From Ophioceras dolichostomum (Eukaryota; Ascomycota; Sordariomycetes; Magnaporthales; Ophioceraceae): a stretch of DNA of 64,000 nt. The DNA is taken from the NCBI GenBank assembly GCA_003049485.1, contig PYST01000111.1:43094-107093 (forward strand), read 5' to 3'. Both the position numbers and the translations under genes were made by a program. Under the pieces are notes generated by a model that ran no database searches, was not told where the DNA came from, and worked only from the letters and a program-made list of their open reading frames with translations. Below are positions 24,199-36,006 of this stretch, one piece after another. How positions within the stretch are numbered: position 1 is the stretch's first letter; each line of letters starts with the position of its first letter.

Positions 24199-26277
24199 GA
24201 ATCCGCCCAACGATTACTCCATGGCTTCTGGCGGGCCGCGACGAGGTACTTTGCGACGAAGTTCGGAGGCGTGAAGGTAGTGTCATTGCAAGCGGGAGTC
24301 GATGGTCTTTGTAGAAGTAACCTTCGGTTCGGGGGGTTGAGGTCATAGACACCCAAAGTTCCCCAAAGTCACCGTTACGCAGTAACCGGGGGAGACAAAG
24401 GCCTGTTGGTCCCAGTTGTGGCAGTGAGTGATGATGATGAGGCAAGTACCCGGAATTCACCGAGCACACTGAGCAGGTCAAACATTGTCCGCGTCAGCGG
24501 GAGACCGAAGAGATGATCCTTTTTCTTTTTCCAGGGTAAATAGTTGAGGCCGCTTTCGGACAACGAACAGATATAGGTGCAAGCAACTATATCCATCTAT
24601 CATTCCTTCGTAGGCTTTTAGGTGCGTCCGGCCATCAATGTTGACCGACGCACCCACTAGACAGAAACAAGCCATCGATTCTCACCCATACTTTGCTACC
24701 AGCGAGTTGCACATCGGCTCTACGGTGTAGGGCCGTAAAACGTGGCGATCTCCAGCTTCCTGTTCTCCGCACAGCTTCGGGAACGCATTAGTTAGAGAGT
24801 GGACGAACGAACGGTGGACATATGCACATTTTTGAAAGGTGCGTGATAGCATGTGAGCTTTTGCGCAAAGTGGAAAGAATCGGAGCAGCGAGGCTCGCAA
24901 GGGAAAGGAACAGAAAAATAGTGGATTCCGCAAAATCCTTCGGTGGATGATTTTGGCGAGCTGGGCCCCCCAAAGGATTGGGGTGATTGGAGGGCGTAAT
25001 TTCGGCTCTCCCATCTGATATGATAAGATGATCAGATAAAAAATTGCTCGGGCCAAACAAGCGCCACCGATGCACCCACAACCCGGCTAACAGTTACAAA
25101 GAGTTCGGAGATCTGGGTTCCCTTCTCTGGTTTCCAGCGAATCACAGGCCCTATCACATCGCGCGAAAACCGCCACCATTTCTGATCCCGGATTAGAATT
25201 ATGTACGAAAAACAAGGGCACCGGGATTATCGCGTGCACCACCACATGCTGACGGCGATCTGAAGGGAAGGGCTGGCAGAATGCAGCAGATGTCCGCTCC
25301 TCCCCGACTTAACCCCACCGAAAAGATCGAAAGTTCCATCCATCAGTTCAACGTTGCCCGCCCTTTGGCACCTAGCAGCCTGCATGATGGTCGTCTGCCA
25401 GTTGAGGATCTCCATTCCACTGGCGAGCTCGGCGAGCTTGGGGGAGCCTGCCTTGGAAAGTTGCTGACTCAATCATCCCTATCCAAAGCAGTAATCTTCG
25501 CCGGGTTAGAGTTTTCGACTTCGAAGGTTCGGCATCGACAATCGATAAAAGGCTCTCGTCCTCGAAGCTCGCTGAGACTATGACAGTACGGCAGCAGGAG
25601 GCCCAGCCAGTGTCGGTGCTCGTGTCCAGTGACACGACCCCGCATCTCTTCTTCTCCTTCCTTCTTCCAACCTGCCATCTTTTGCCAGAGCGCACATGCT
25701 ACCTAGATACGGCTACCGGTTTCAATCCCGAAAGCGGAGGGAGACCGCGTGTTCAAGTGCAGAAGGATTCGAGGCGACCACTGAAGGACGCTAGAAAATG
25801 ATGAACCCGCCGGCCAGAACCACAGTCGCGGGGCTCGCGCTTTTGTGCACGTCGTAGGTAGGTAGAGGCGTGGTCCCGCTCCATGCCGTCCACCCCCGCT
25901 TGCCGGCCCATCTACGGACGCACCGTCGCTCGCTCCCTTTGCATGGTGGAGGTTGGTGGCATGGTGTCACCCTATCCACCCTTCCATTCCCATCAGTCCC
26001 ATCCAACCTAAAAAAAATTTGTCCCTTCTTAAGCTCGTCGCTCCTCCGTCTTCCCGACTGCAGATTGGAGTGCGTCTCGTCTTCACGAGCCACCATCGCT
26101 TTCTTTTCTCGGCTCCTGCCAGCAGTTGGAGTAGCAGTCACACTTCCTCCCCGTCCTACCGTATCTTTTGCGGAGGAGACGATCATCAGAACAAGAGTCT
26201 GTGTTCCCAAGACGGCCTCGAGGAACGGCTCAACGAGACAACCGCCGCAGCTTAGCGCAGCAGCATAGACTAGCACC
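24199..26277. other. Intergenic: promoter region of the siderophore transporter
   Basis: This divergent spacer lies between the 2EXR-like copy 2 (minus) and the transporter (plus). It contains a GATA-motif cluster at 25013-25039 and a CT-rich, probably transcribed leader from about 25960. No other gene recognised. Confidence 0.55.
25013..25039 (+). promoter_or_regulatory. GATA-factor (Sre-type) motif cluster
   Basis: ATCTGAT (25013-25019) and ATCAGATAA (25031-25039) form an inverted pair around a TGATAAGATG core. ATCAGATAA matches exactly the ATCWGATAA consensus known for the iron-responsive GATA repressors SreA/Sre1/Urbs1. It lies about 1.24 kb upstream of a siderophore transporter, a classic target. 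Binding is inferred. Confidence 0.5.
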
Positions 26278-28302
26278 ATGTTCGAGAAGCTGCTGGCACG
26301 AAGGGTGGCCCTGCCTCCGGAGGCGCCTATCGTGGACGACTCGCAGCCGGGCAAGCCGGACCAGGAGGCTCTCTCCAAGGAGGCCGGCGCTGTCGCCGAT
26401 GCGCCGCAGTCGGACTCCGAGCCCGCGACGTCCGACTCGGACTCGATCTCCAAGGAGGCCCAGCTCGGCGTGCAGAAGATCGAGGCCACGACGAAGGTGT
26501 GGTCGCGTGAGCACCTGATCATTGCGTACATCTTGTAAGCCCGCTCCCCTCCTCTCCGACGGGGGAGGGTTAGATGAATCAAAGTGAAGATATGCTAACT
26601 CAGCCTCGAAACTACGTAAACAAAAGCATTTGGATCATCGAGTTCGTCAACGCCATGCAGCAGGGCATGGCAGGCCAGCTCGGCATCTACGTGACCAGCG
26701 ACTTCTCGCAGCACTCGCTGTACGCCACCACGGGCGTGGTCTCGGGCATCATGGGCGGCCTGCTGCGCCTGCCGCTGGCCAAGATCCTCGACATCTGGGG
26801 CCGTCCACAGGGCTTCTTCGTGTCGATGGTCATACTCACCGTGGGGCTGATCATGATGGCCGGGTGCGGCAACGTCGAGACGTACGCTGCGGCGCAGGTG
26901 TTCTACTGGGTTGGGTAAGCCAAGCCGCCAACTCCCCCCACTCTCCTCACGGAAGCTCATCGTATGCCAAGCGAGCACTCGCCGGAAGCCCAGACTGACT
27001 TTTGGTCTTGTGTGCTGATTCCCCCCACCCTAACCCAACAGATACAACGGCCTCAACTACTCCCTCCAAATCTTCGTCGCCGACACCTCGCACCTAAAGA
27101 ACAGAGCCCTCATGTTCGCCTTCACGACCTCGCCCTACATCATCACGGTGTGGACCAGCGGGCCCATCGCCGAGTCCTTCCTGCGCACCTCGGGCTGGCG
27201 CTGGGCGTTCGGCACCTTCGCCATCGTGACGCCCGTCATGACCCTGCCCCTGTTCGGGCTCTTCGTCTGGAACTACCTCAAGGCGAAGAAGATGGGTCTT
27301 CTCCCTCAAATCGACTCCGGTCGCACTACGTGGCAGTCCGTCAAGTACTACACGATCCAGTTCGACCTTGCGGGCATCCTGCTGCTCGCGGGCGGCCTCG
27401 CCATGTTCCTGCTGCCGTTCAACCTGTACACCAAGTACGAGGGCGAGTGGGCGAACGCGACCATCATCTGCCTGCTCGTGTTCGGGTTCGTCACCATCGC
27501 TCTGTTCGTCTTGTACGAGGCCTACTGGGCGCCCGTGACGTTCATCCCCTTCGCCCTCCTGACGGACCGCAGCATTTTGGGAAGTTCGTGCCTGGGCGCG
27601 GTGCTGTTCGTCGGCTTCTATATCTGGGACAGCTACTTTTCGAGTTTCCTGCAGGTCGTCAACGGGCTCAGCATCACGCACGCGTCGTACGTCATGTACA
27701 CGTATAACATCGGCTCCTGCTTCTGGGGCGTCGTCGTCGGCCTGCTGATTAGGTGGTCCGGCCGCTTTAAGTGGTTGGCCGTGTACTTCGGCATGCCGCT
27801 GATGGTGTTGGGCGTGGGCTTGATGATCGCGTTCCGCCAGCCGGATGTCAACGTGGGCTACCTCGTCATGTGCCAGATCTTCATCGCGTTCGCGGGCGGC
27901 ACTCTTGTGATCTGCAACGAGATGGCCGCCATGGCCGCCGTCACGCACCAGCACATCGCCGTTGTGTTGGCCATCCAGGCTATGTTCTCCAGTGTCGGTG
28001 GCGCGATCGGTTCCTCGGTCGCCGCGGCCATCTGGACGGGCGTGTTCCCCAACAAGCTGTACGAGTACCTGCCCGAGCAGGAGAAGGTGAACGCCACGCT
28101 CATCTACGGCAGCATCACGAAGCAGCTGGGGTACGAGTGGGGCTCGCCCGAGAGGGTGGCCATCCAGCGCGCGTACGGCGATGCGCAGAGGTACATGCTC
28201 ATCTCGGCCACGGCTATCCTCGCGGCTGGCTGGGTGCTGTGCGTTATCTGGAAGGACTTCAAGGTCAAGGAGTTCAAGCAGGTTAAGGGGCGTGTTGTCT
28301 AA
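26278..28302 (+). CDS. Siderophore-iron transporter, MFS (Mir/Arn/Sit family)
   Basis: Three exons (26278-26534, 26627-26914, 27042-28302) give 601 aa. Intron 1 has GTAAGC, a CTAAC branch motif and an AAAAG acceptor; the nearer CAG would hit a stop. Intron 2 has GTAAGC/ACAG. The first ~70 residues are cytosolic and acidic. Membrane-spanning segments follow, starting YIFIWIIEFVNAMQQG. The signature of siderophore:H+ symporters is clear: YNGLNYSLQIFVADTSHLKNR (split over the exon 2/3 junction), then LMFAFTTSPYIITVWTSGPI and GWRWAFGTFAIV. It should import a ferric siderophore across the plasma membrane or a vesicle membrane. Which siderophore cannot be told. A Sre-type GATA cluster upstream suggests repression by iron. 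No siderophore synthetase is in the window. Confidence 0.92.
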
Positions 28303-29581
28303 GGTGTTCGAGGAGGGAAAGATGTAATACCATTGTAATCGACGGCTGTGACGATGGCTTGGTCTGGCGCGAAGTGGGCAGGGAGGTAGATTGTTGTAGA
28401 ATATGTTGCGCGCTGATGATACTATATCCGTTCGCTGCCTGGGGTCGCGTTGGCCCAGCCCTTTTCCCGACGGATGAGGACTCGGCCCAACCGACGTGAA
28501 GGCCGACGTCTAGAAAAATTGAAGAGACTGCCGATGTTATCTAGACCGCAATACCCCAGCTGCCGGCGACAACAAATAGAGTCTCGTAACTCAAAGAATC
28601 GTTTCCCCATGGTGCAGAGCACGAGGAACGTCAAGTTCCATCGATCCCAGTGCATTCGGCCCGGGAAGAGCCGCCGACGAAGCCTTTTGAAGTTTAGCGA
28701 GCCTAAAACCTCCCTGCGCCGAGCTCCGAGGAAGCGATAGGCATCTGCCGAATACTTCAGCGTGATATTCATGGGATGGTTTCAGAATCTGGACGTGGAG
28801 GGACGATCATCACAAGGATCCCCTTCGAACTGCGGGGAAGCTGGCCTTCTTCTCTCGAGACGACATGGTGAATTTAACCTACGGGAAAACTCCCGATCTG
28901 AAACTGTCTGAGTCTTCTCTTCGCTTTCGTGCTGGCATTTGCAATTGGCGTTATTGGAGAATGCCGCTGGGAATGAAACGCTCGACAAACAAACAGCACG
29001 AGTCGCCGACTTTTCCGACCTCCTCCCCATCATCATCACGGTCGTTCCAAGCGAGTACCAACTTCCATAGCAGCTTGTACGGGTGTAACCTCCATGGATA
29101 TGACGGGAAAGGGAGATGATGGAGAAGCTAAGACGAAGACTTGCAGCAGTTGATCGCCGTCTCCTCGATAGTGCATCTGCACGACGCAAGGCCGGTCAGG
29201 AACCATCATGCGATGACACCCGACTTAGCTGCCCCTTGCACGTATCACAACCTCGCGATCTTCAATGCCTAAAACCTTTTTTCCCTGACGAACGCTACCA
29301 TTCGCCGTTCTCACCGCCACATGGACATCCCGTCTCCCGCTTCGGCCGTCATCCGGCTTCCGAGTCTTTCTTTAAAGGGCAAGAAACATGCCGCACCCAT
29401 CGCCAATTCTTGTTGGAGGGAGCTCGCCAGCCGGGTTTGCTCGTCTACCAGTTTAATTCTTTCATTAATCTTCCGCTTCCCGGGCTTATCTTCGTGAGAG
29501 CTTGGCCGGCCATTAGTCTTTCATTCGCTTCTTGTCACTAATTACGTCGTAGCATTTTACACTATCCTAATTTTGCCCACC
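28303..29581. other. Intergenic: GH7 promoter region
   Basis: No gene supportable. This is the 3' flank of the siderophore transporter and the upstream region of the GH7 gene. I saw no convincing XlnR or CreA site cluster by eye. Confidence 0.5.
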
Positions 29582-31130
29582 ATGGCATCATCACAGAGGA
29601 TGATATTCGCAGCCGGCCTGCTTCTCCTCCTTACAGCAGCGTGCGGCTGCTCGGCGCAGCAGATCGGCACCATACCCGAGGTGCACCCCAAACTGCCCAC
29701 GCAGTTCTGCACCAAAGTGGCCGGCTGCGTGACGAAGCAGACCAAGCTCGTGACGGACTCGCTCTCGCACCCGATGCACATCATGGGCGACGCGACCCAG
29801 TCATGCACGTCCGCCTTCAACACCAGCATGTGCTCAGACCCGGAGACGTGCTCGCGCAACTGTGTGATCGAGGGCGTGGACTACACCAGCCTCGGGGTCA
29901 GCACGCAGGGCACGGCTCTGACGATGCGGCAGTACCTGTTCGACGGCGCGGCGTATAAGTCGGTCAGCCCGCGGCTGTACCTGCTGGCGGAGGACGGGAT
30001 AAACTACGAGATGCTCAAGCTTGTTAACCAGGAGCTCACGTACGACGTCGACATGTCGCGCCTCGGGTGCGGCATGAACGGCGCGCTGTACTTCTCCGAG
30101 ATGGACGCTTCGGGGTCGAGGAGCGCCGCCAATCCTGCGGGCGCGCAGTATGGCACGGGATACTGTGATGCGCAGTGCTTCACGACCGCGCCGTTCATCA
30201 ATGGACTAGTAAGTCGGCATGAGAGGGAGGGGGAGTTCTCGCGAAACATCAACTACAACGAGACACGAAGCATCGCTGGCAAGACAACTAACTGTTCACC
30301 CGTAGGCAAACCTCAACAAAAGCGGCTCCTGCTGCAACGAGATGGACATCTGGGAGGCCAACTCCATGGCCAACGTCTACACGCCGCACACCTGCTCCAA
30401 GCCCGGCTCCTTCCTCTGCGCCGGGGCCGAGTGTGGGCCCGACGCGGCCGGGGTCTGCGACAAGTCGGGCTGCGGGCTCAACCCGTACAAGCACGGCCCC
30501 TCCAAGTCGTTCTACGGGCCGGGCGGGACGGTCGACACCTCGAAGCCCTTCACGGTCGTAACGCAGTTCGTGCACGCCACCCCCGAGACCTCCGACATAA
30601 CCGCCGCGGGCCCTTTGACGGAGATCAAGCGCCTCTACGTGCAGTCCGGCAGGGTGATCGACAACGTGCGCGTGACGGTCGGCGACAACAACGCGCAGTC
30701 ACCGGGGCCGGGGCTGATCGACCAGGGGTTCTGCGATTTCCACAACGCGAGCTCGTTCAACAGGTTGGGAGGGGTGAAGGGCATGGGCGAGTCGATGGCG
30801 AGGGGCATGGTGCTCATCTTTAGCATCTGGAACTCCGAGGGCGACTTCATGAGCTGGTTGGACCAGGGCGAGAGCGGGCCGTGCGGGAAGGACGAAGGGG
30901 ATCCCAAGAGAATTGTGATGGAGAACCCGGATGTGGCGGTCACGTTCTCGAATATCAAGTGGGGGGAGATCGGGACGACGTTCTCGATGTCGGCCGCGGC
31001 TGAGGCGCAGGATGGGAGCCTGGCTTCGCAGGGGGTGGTGACGACGGCGATGGCGGGTAAGGTTGGGGTTGAGGGGAGAATGCTGGCGGCGCTTGTGGGT
31101 TTGGTTGGGGCGATGATGATGTTCGCGTAG
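29582..31130 (+). CDS. GH7 endoglucanase, probably GPI-anchored
   Basis: Exons 29582-30208 and 30306-31130 give 483 aa; the intron has GTAAGT/GTAG, phase 0. ATG 29582 follows CCACC and starts a signal peptide ([19 protein letters not shown]). The mature protein has the cysteine-rich GH7 beta-jelly-roll pattern and the catalytic motif [12 protein letters not shown], with nucleophile Glu221, Asp223 and acid/base Glu226. The shorter, open-groove loop pattern points to an endoglucanase (EG I type) rather than a cellobiohydrolase. No CBM1 module is present. The C-terminus instead ends in a hydrophobic stretch ([16 protein letters not shown]) after a small-residue region, typical of a GPI-anchor signal, so the enzyme may stay on the membrane or wall. 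It would cut internal beta-1,4-glucan bonds. Confidence 0.92.
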
Positions 31131-32715
31131 AGATCGTCGAGAGCCGTGCGATGTAAATACCTATCTGGATGGGATGCGTGGCGGATGAGTCGATGGCGTA
31201 TGTAGATAATCATCATTGGGGTGATCAAGTGGCGTCAAGCCACCGACTATGCCGAGCCGATCAGCCGACCAATGATTGGGCGATTTGGGTCCTGACATCC
31301 AGCCACATCGGCAGCCATGCATGGCACGTAATATCGGCCATGTGGTGGCGGGAAGGTGGGCGGGAAGAGAACCAGGCGGACGGGATTTGCTACCAATGAG
31401 CGTCGCCTCAACGACGTCGCTGGAATCGAAACGTCGAATTACGCCTCCAACGTGCCCGTATGTCTGTCTGGAAGTTTTCCTCCACCAAGTCCTGTTTCTA
31501 TATTTGGAGGCAATATTGGACGCAGCCATCACGGTGGGAGGGAGTAGCAGCCTGTTCCCCCATTCGTTCGGTCATCGAGCCCTTTTGGCCATCGACGAAG
31601 GTGATCATCTGACGTAACCTCGAAGAACATCTACCATGCCCAAGAAGACACCGACGCCCAATTACCGACCCAGACCACTTGCCGTATCCTCCTGCCGTCC
31701 CCAACGCCGAGACAACCGTTTCGACGGAGGAGACATTAGAGCAGGGGGAGCGGGCATGGATGTTGGCCCATGTCTGGGGAAGTGGTTCTTTCAATATTTG
31801 CGGGGGCGGGGGTCGGTGAGAGGCTCTCATTCGACCTCGCAAGGCATCACAGGCCATCACTCTCGTCATCTTTCTCCATCTTCCCTCCCTGCCCAAGCAC
31901 CCAAGACCAAGCAGGCAAAGCTTAATGCCTCCCCCGTCAGAGAGCTTTCGCAAACATGCCAGCGATGGCAGCACCCAATGCTAGCTTACCATGAACTGAA
32001 ACGTGGTTGGCTCCTTTGGCCCTTCTCCCCAATAATTCCCACTTCCCTTTCTCCTCTTGTCGCCCTTCCCCCCAATTTCACATTTCCCCGCATCGGTTGG
32101 TGGGGAGAAACAAGATGGGTCCCGAGCCAAGTGGTCTTGGCCTGTCACATTCGGACTTGTCATTGGAGTTTTCTCGGCCATTCCAACGGCAGTCCCTTCC
32201 CCAAGATGGCCTCATCCCCGTCCCTGCTGGAAGCAAGGATTCGGTTTGGCAGGGCAAGAAGCAGGGATCCGTAATCGGTTGGTACGGTATGCGGTATGGT
32301 CGGAAAACCCAAGGCGAAAAAATGTTCAGACAGGACGGACGACGAGAGAGGAAGGCAGAAAAAGGGACAAGCGAGCCCGTTCGTCCGTTTAGAAAGACGA
32401 GCGTTTTCGTCGCACACTCGCCATCTTCATATCTGCTGTGCTGCTGCCCATCAACGCAGCCTGTCGGTCGGTCCTGTCCTGTCGTCCACCAACTGACCGC
32501 GACGTCCAGGAAGGCGAGTGACTCCATACCAAGGAAACAGCAAAGGAGATCACACAAAGTGGGGAAGAGCGACAGAAAACTGCCCCACGGAGCCGGTCTA
32601 CCAATCCCTGTGGTCATCGTAGTCTCGGTGCTTTGGTTTTTCGCTTTCAAGGATTTTCGTCTCCTTCACAGCTTCAACAACCAGCGATCCAGACATCACC
32701 ATCAGCATCGCCATC
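31131..32715. other. Intergenic between GH7 and MFS transporter
   Basis: 1.6 kb without a supportable gene; frames on both strands are short and overlap. The part before 32716 is the transporter promoter and leader. Confidence 0.55.
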
Positions 32716-34829
32716 ATGGAGAAGGACGCTGTGCACAAAGATAGCGACTCTGGGCCGGATGCCATCGTGGTGCAGCATGACGAGACGCTCGCCGAGACGC
32801 TGCGCCATGCGGCAGAGCGCGGCCAGCTCGCAACAGACATGTACGTTTCGCTTTGTTCCGTGTCCTCCGAAGCACTGCGCTGATGACTGACCATCACTCT
32901 CTACTACTCTCGCAGACACGGCAACCCGCTCGTCAAATTCGACAAGGCCGCCGTGAGGAGGCTCCGGCTCAAGATGGACTTCTGCCTCGTGCCGACGGTG
33001 GCACTGCTGTACCTGTTCTGCTTCATAGATCGTGCTAACATTGGTAAGAACGAAACCTCCAACACCCCGCCCGCGCTGATGCTTTCGCATGAACGCAGTC
33101 CACAGTACTACCTCCTCCAAAAACAAGGGAGAGAGATGATCGAGGATAAGTTGCTAACAGAAGTTGCACGCTTCTACCGTCGAAACAGGCAACGCCCGCA
33201 TCGCCGACCTCGAAAAGGACCTCGGCATGTCCGGCTTCGACTACAACATCGTGCTCTCCGTCTTCTACATCTCGTACATCCTCTTCGAGATCCCCGCCAC
33301 GGTGCTGTGCAAGTGGATCGGCCCCGGCTGGTTCCTGCCCGCGACGTCTCTGGGTTTCGGCATCACGTCGATAGCGACAGCGTTCGTGCACGACCGCGCC
33401 GCCATCTGCGGCGTGCGCTTCCTCCTCGGCATCTTCGAGGCCGGCATGCTCCCAGGAATCGCCTACTACCTCTCCCGGTGGTACCAGCGCGCCGAGCTGA
33501 CTTTTCGGCTGTCGCTCTACATGGTGATGGCGCCCCTCGCGGGGGCCTTCGGCGGGCTCCTCGCCTCCGCGATCCTGACACTCGACCATTTCGGCAGCCT
33601 GCAGAAGTGGCGGATGATCTTCGCCATCGAGGGCATCGTCACCATCTCGCTGTCCATCATCGCGTTCTTCACCCTGACCGACCGGCCCGCGACGGCGCGC
33701 TGGATGACGGAGGAAGAAAAGGCCCTCTGCATCGCCCGCGTCAAGTCCGAGCGCGTCGCCACCACCGAGGTCCTCGACAAGATGGACCGCGTCAAGCTCA
33801 TGCGGGGCATAACCTCCCCCGTCACGATGCAGGTGGCCTTCATGTTCTTGCTCAACAACGTTACGGTCCAGGGCCTGGCGTTTTTCTTACCCACCATCGT
33901 GGCGACTATCTACCCGGACTATAGCACCGTCCAGAAGCAGCTGTACAGCGTGCCGCCCTACGTCGTGGGCGCCTTCTTCACGGTCGCGTTTCCGACCCTG
34001 AGCTGGTACCTCGACCGGCGCCAGCTGCTGATCGCCGCGAGCGCGCCCATGGTCATGACGGGCTATATTATGTTCCTAGCCTCCCCGGTTGCGACCGTGC
34101 GGTACGCCGCCACGTTCCTGATCGCCAGCTCAGCGATGGTGCTGGGTCCCATGTCGAACGCGCATATTAGCGCAAACGTCGTGACGGATACTGCGAGGAG
34201 CAGTGCAATAGGGCTGAACGTAAGTCTTCTGGCTCCTTTTCGCCCTTTTTTCCCTTTTCTTCTGCCCCTTGTTACCCTTTTTTGGCCCTTTTTTGGCCTT
34301 GTTTGGCCTTGTTTGGCCTTGTTTGACCTTGTTTGCCCCTGTTTGCAATTTTTTGACCCTTTTTGGGGCCCTTTCTCTAGCTCTTGTTTTTTGGCCCTTG
34401 TTTGGGTCTGGCCTTTGTTTGGCCCTTTTTTGGTCCTTTTCCTCTCTGTCTTCCGTGCCTCTACCCCTTTAACCCCCCTCACCCCTACAAACATTTTTGT
34501 CCCGTCCATATTCCTAGTTTTCCTTGCTTCGGATGTACACATATAATCACTGGCTGACCGAAACCAAGGTCATGATGGGCAACATCGGTGGCCTGATCTC
34601 CACCTGGAGCTTCCTACCCTGGGACAAGCCAGACTACAAGATCGGCAACGGCCTCAACCTCGGCACGTCGAGCGGCATCTTGATCGTCGGCCTGGCGGGC
34701 TACTTCTGGATGAAGTGGGACAATAAGAAACGCGAGTGCCGCAGCGTCGAGGAGGAGCTCACCGGAATGACTGAGGCTGAGGTCCGAGACCTCGACTGGA
34801 AGCACCCTGCTTTTCGGTGGCGTCCTTGA
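32716..34829 (+). CDS. MFS transporter, anion:cation symporter (Dal5-like) family
   Basis: Four exons (32716-32840, 32916-33043, 33189-34219, 34569-34829) give 514 aa, all GT-AG and in phase. The product has the ACS-family layout: an N-terminal tail ending FDKAAVRRLRLKMDFCLVPT, LLYLFCFIDRANIGNARI in TM1, SYILFEIPATVLCKWIGPGW, the RFLLGIFEAGMLPGIAYYLS..Y motif, WRMIFAIEGI, and a C-terminal cytosolic tail. ACS members such as Dal5, Tna1 and Seo1 carry allantoate, nicotinate, biotin precursors or sugar acids; the substrate here is not deducible. Its position between two cellulase genes would suit uptake of a wall-derived acid, but this is inference. Intron 3 is unusually long and repetitive. Confidence 0.9.
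34281..34350 (+). repeat. 10-nt T-rich repeat inside intron 3 of the MFS gene
   Basis: Degenerate tandem copies of GGCCTTGTTT (and GACCTTGTTT, GCCCCTGTTT) lie in the 349-nt intron 34220-34568. Similar TTTTTGGCCC units continue to about 34440. The intron has no in-frame stop until 34546, so retention would add a long hydrophobic tail. Confidence 0.8.
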
Positions 34830-36006
34830 GAGGGGCTGTTCGTTAGGTAACTTTCCTGGGACATCATCACCGTTTCTTTGGACCTTTTCCCTTCTTGTTT
34901 AGGGATTGAAGTACGAGTTCGTTTAATTGTTAGTGTTTGATGCTTCATCGTGGGGAGGGGAGAGGGGAGAGGAGGTTTATGTTTGTGGCGAGGCAAGGAA
35001 AAGCACGGATGAGGTCACCCGTATGGTCAGAGGACGGTCCGTCCCTAGCCCACAACTGTCGTTATCCTGAAACAAGAGCAATTAGGTAGTCGTTTAGGTG
35101 CACCCCTTCAGGAATGCAGTTAAAATCCCCGAAGCCTTGGGTCAGCGCCTCTTGGTTCTTTCAAGGACTGTGCCTCGAAGCTAATGTGACTCCACTTCCT
35201 CGTAATACGGGCCGGCTGGCCACACTGAAAGGTCATCATCAACAAATCTCGGGGGACTTGTCGAGCGATTGTTTATCATGCCAGCCACCGACCCCCGGAG
35301 CACAAACACGATCACAAAACTCCAATCATCCCATCTATCAGCGCCTCATCACCCCACAAAATGATGACTATCTTTGTTTCTTTCCCCGCGCGGGCTCCCA
35401 CCACTTTGCCTCATGTGCCTCAAGGCATTAAAGGGATAGGGCGGGACCCATCGTCGACCTGATTCATGTATGGTCGCGCGGCGGTTATCGGCGCACAAGC
35501 GCACCCAAACGGCGCATAACTGCTCGCTGGGCGGATGACTCAACAGCGAGATCTGGTGGGATGCCGTTAGCCGTTGGGTTGCTCCTGCGCCAGAGAGATA
35601 TGGGCAAATATTCGAGAAGCCTCTGCCAACGGAGACGGAGGGGAGGATGAGGATCAGGCCCGCATCTCAGATGGGGACCTAGAAACTTCCGAAATGAGCG
35701 ACGGCGGCCATCATCAAGCTTGCCTTCCTGCTTCGGGATCACGGGAGGCAGGAGGCAGTCGAGCATATAAAGACCCCCAAAGGTCGTCCATATAGCGATC
35801 GCCTCTATCTAGATCCTCAGTCTTCTTCGTCTTTCCTATCGTCAGTCTTTCCAGTCAACATCTCGTTCGTTCGCTTCTCTTTATCCGCTGCATTTCAGAA
35901 AAGCTACTCCTTTCCTTCTAGCTCTTGCACTCGTTTGATAGATAAGCTCTTGCAGTCTACTCCTTTCTCACATCCACTTCAAAGAACAACAAAAAAAGGT
36001 GCCAAG
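34830..36006. other. Intergenic: GH45 promoter and leader
   Basis: No gene supportable. The last ~200 nt before 36007 are CT-rich and unstructured, as in highly expressed fungal leaders. A TTAGCC (GGCTAA on the other strand) near 35567 fits the short GGCTAR XlnR core, which is too common to be decisive. Confidence 0.5.
35764..35772 (+). promoter_or_regulatory. TATA box of the GH45 gene
   Basis: CATATAAAG lies about 240 nt upstream of the GH45 ATG and just before the CT-rich leader. Position and sequence fit a strong TATA-driven promoter. Confidence 0.5.

Noticed and set aside
30209..30305. Read-through of the GH7 gene across 30209-30305
   Set aside because: That reading loses the [12 protein letters not shown] catalytic motif; splicing at GTAAGT/GTAG restores it in phase.
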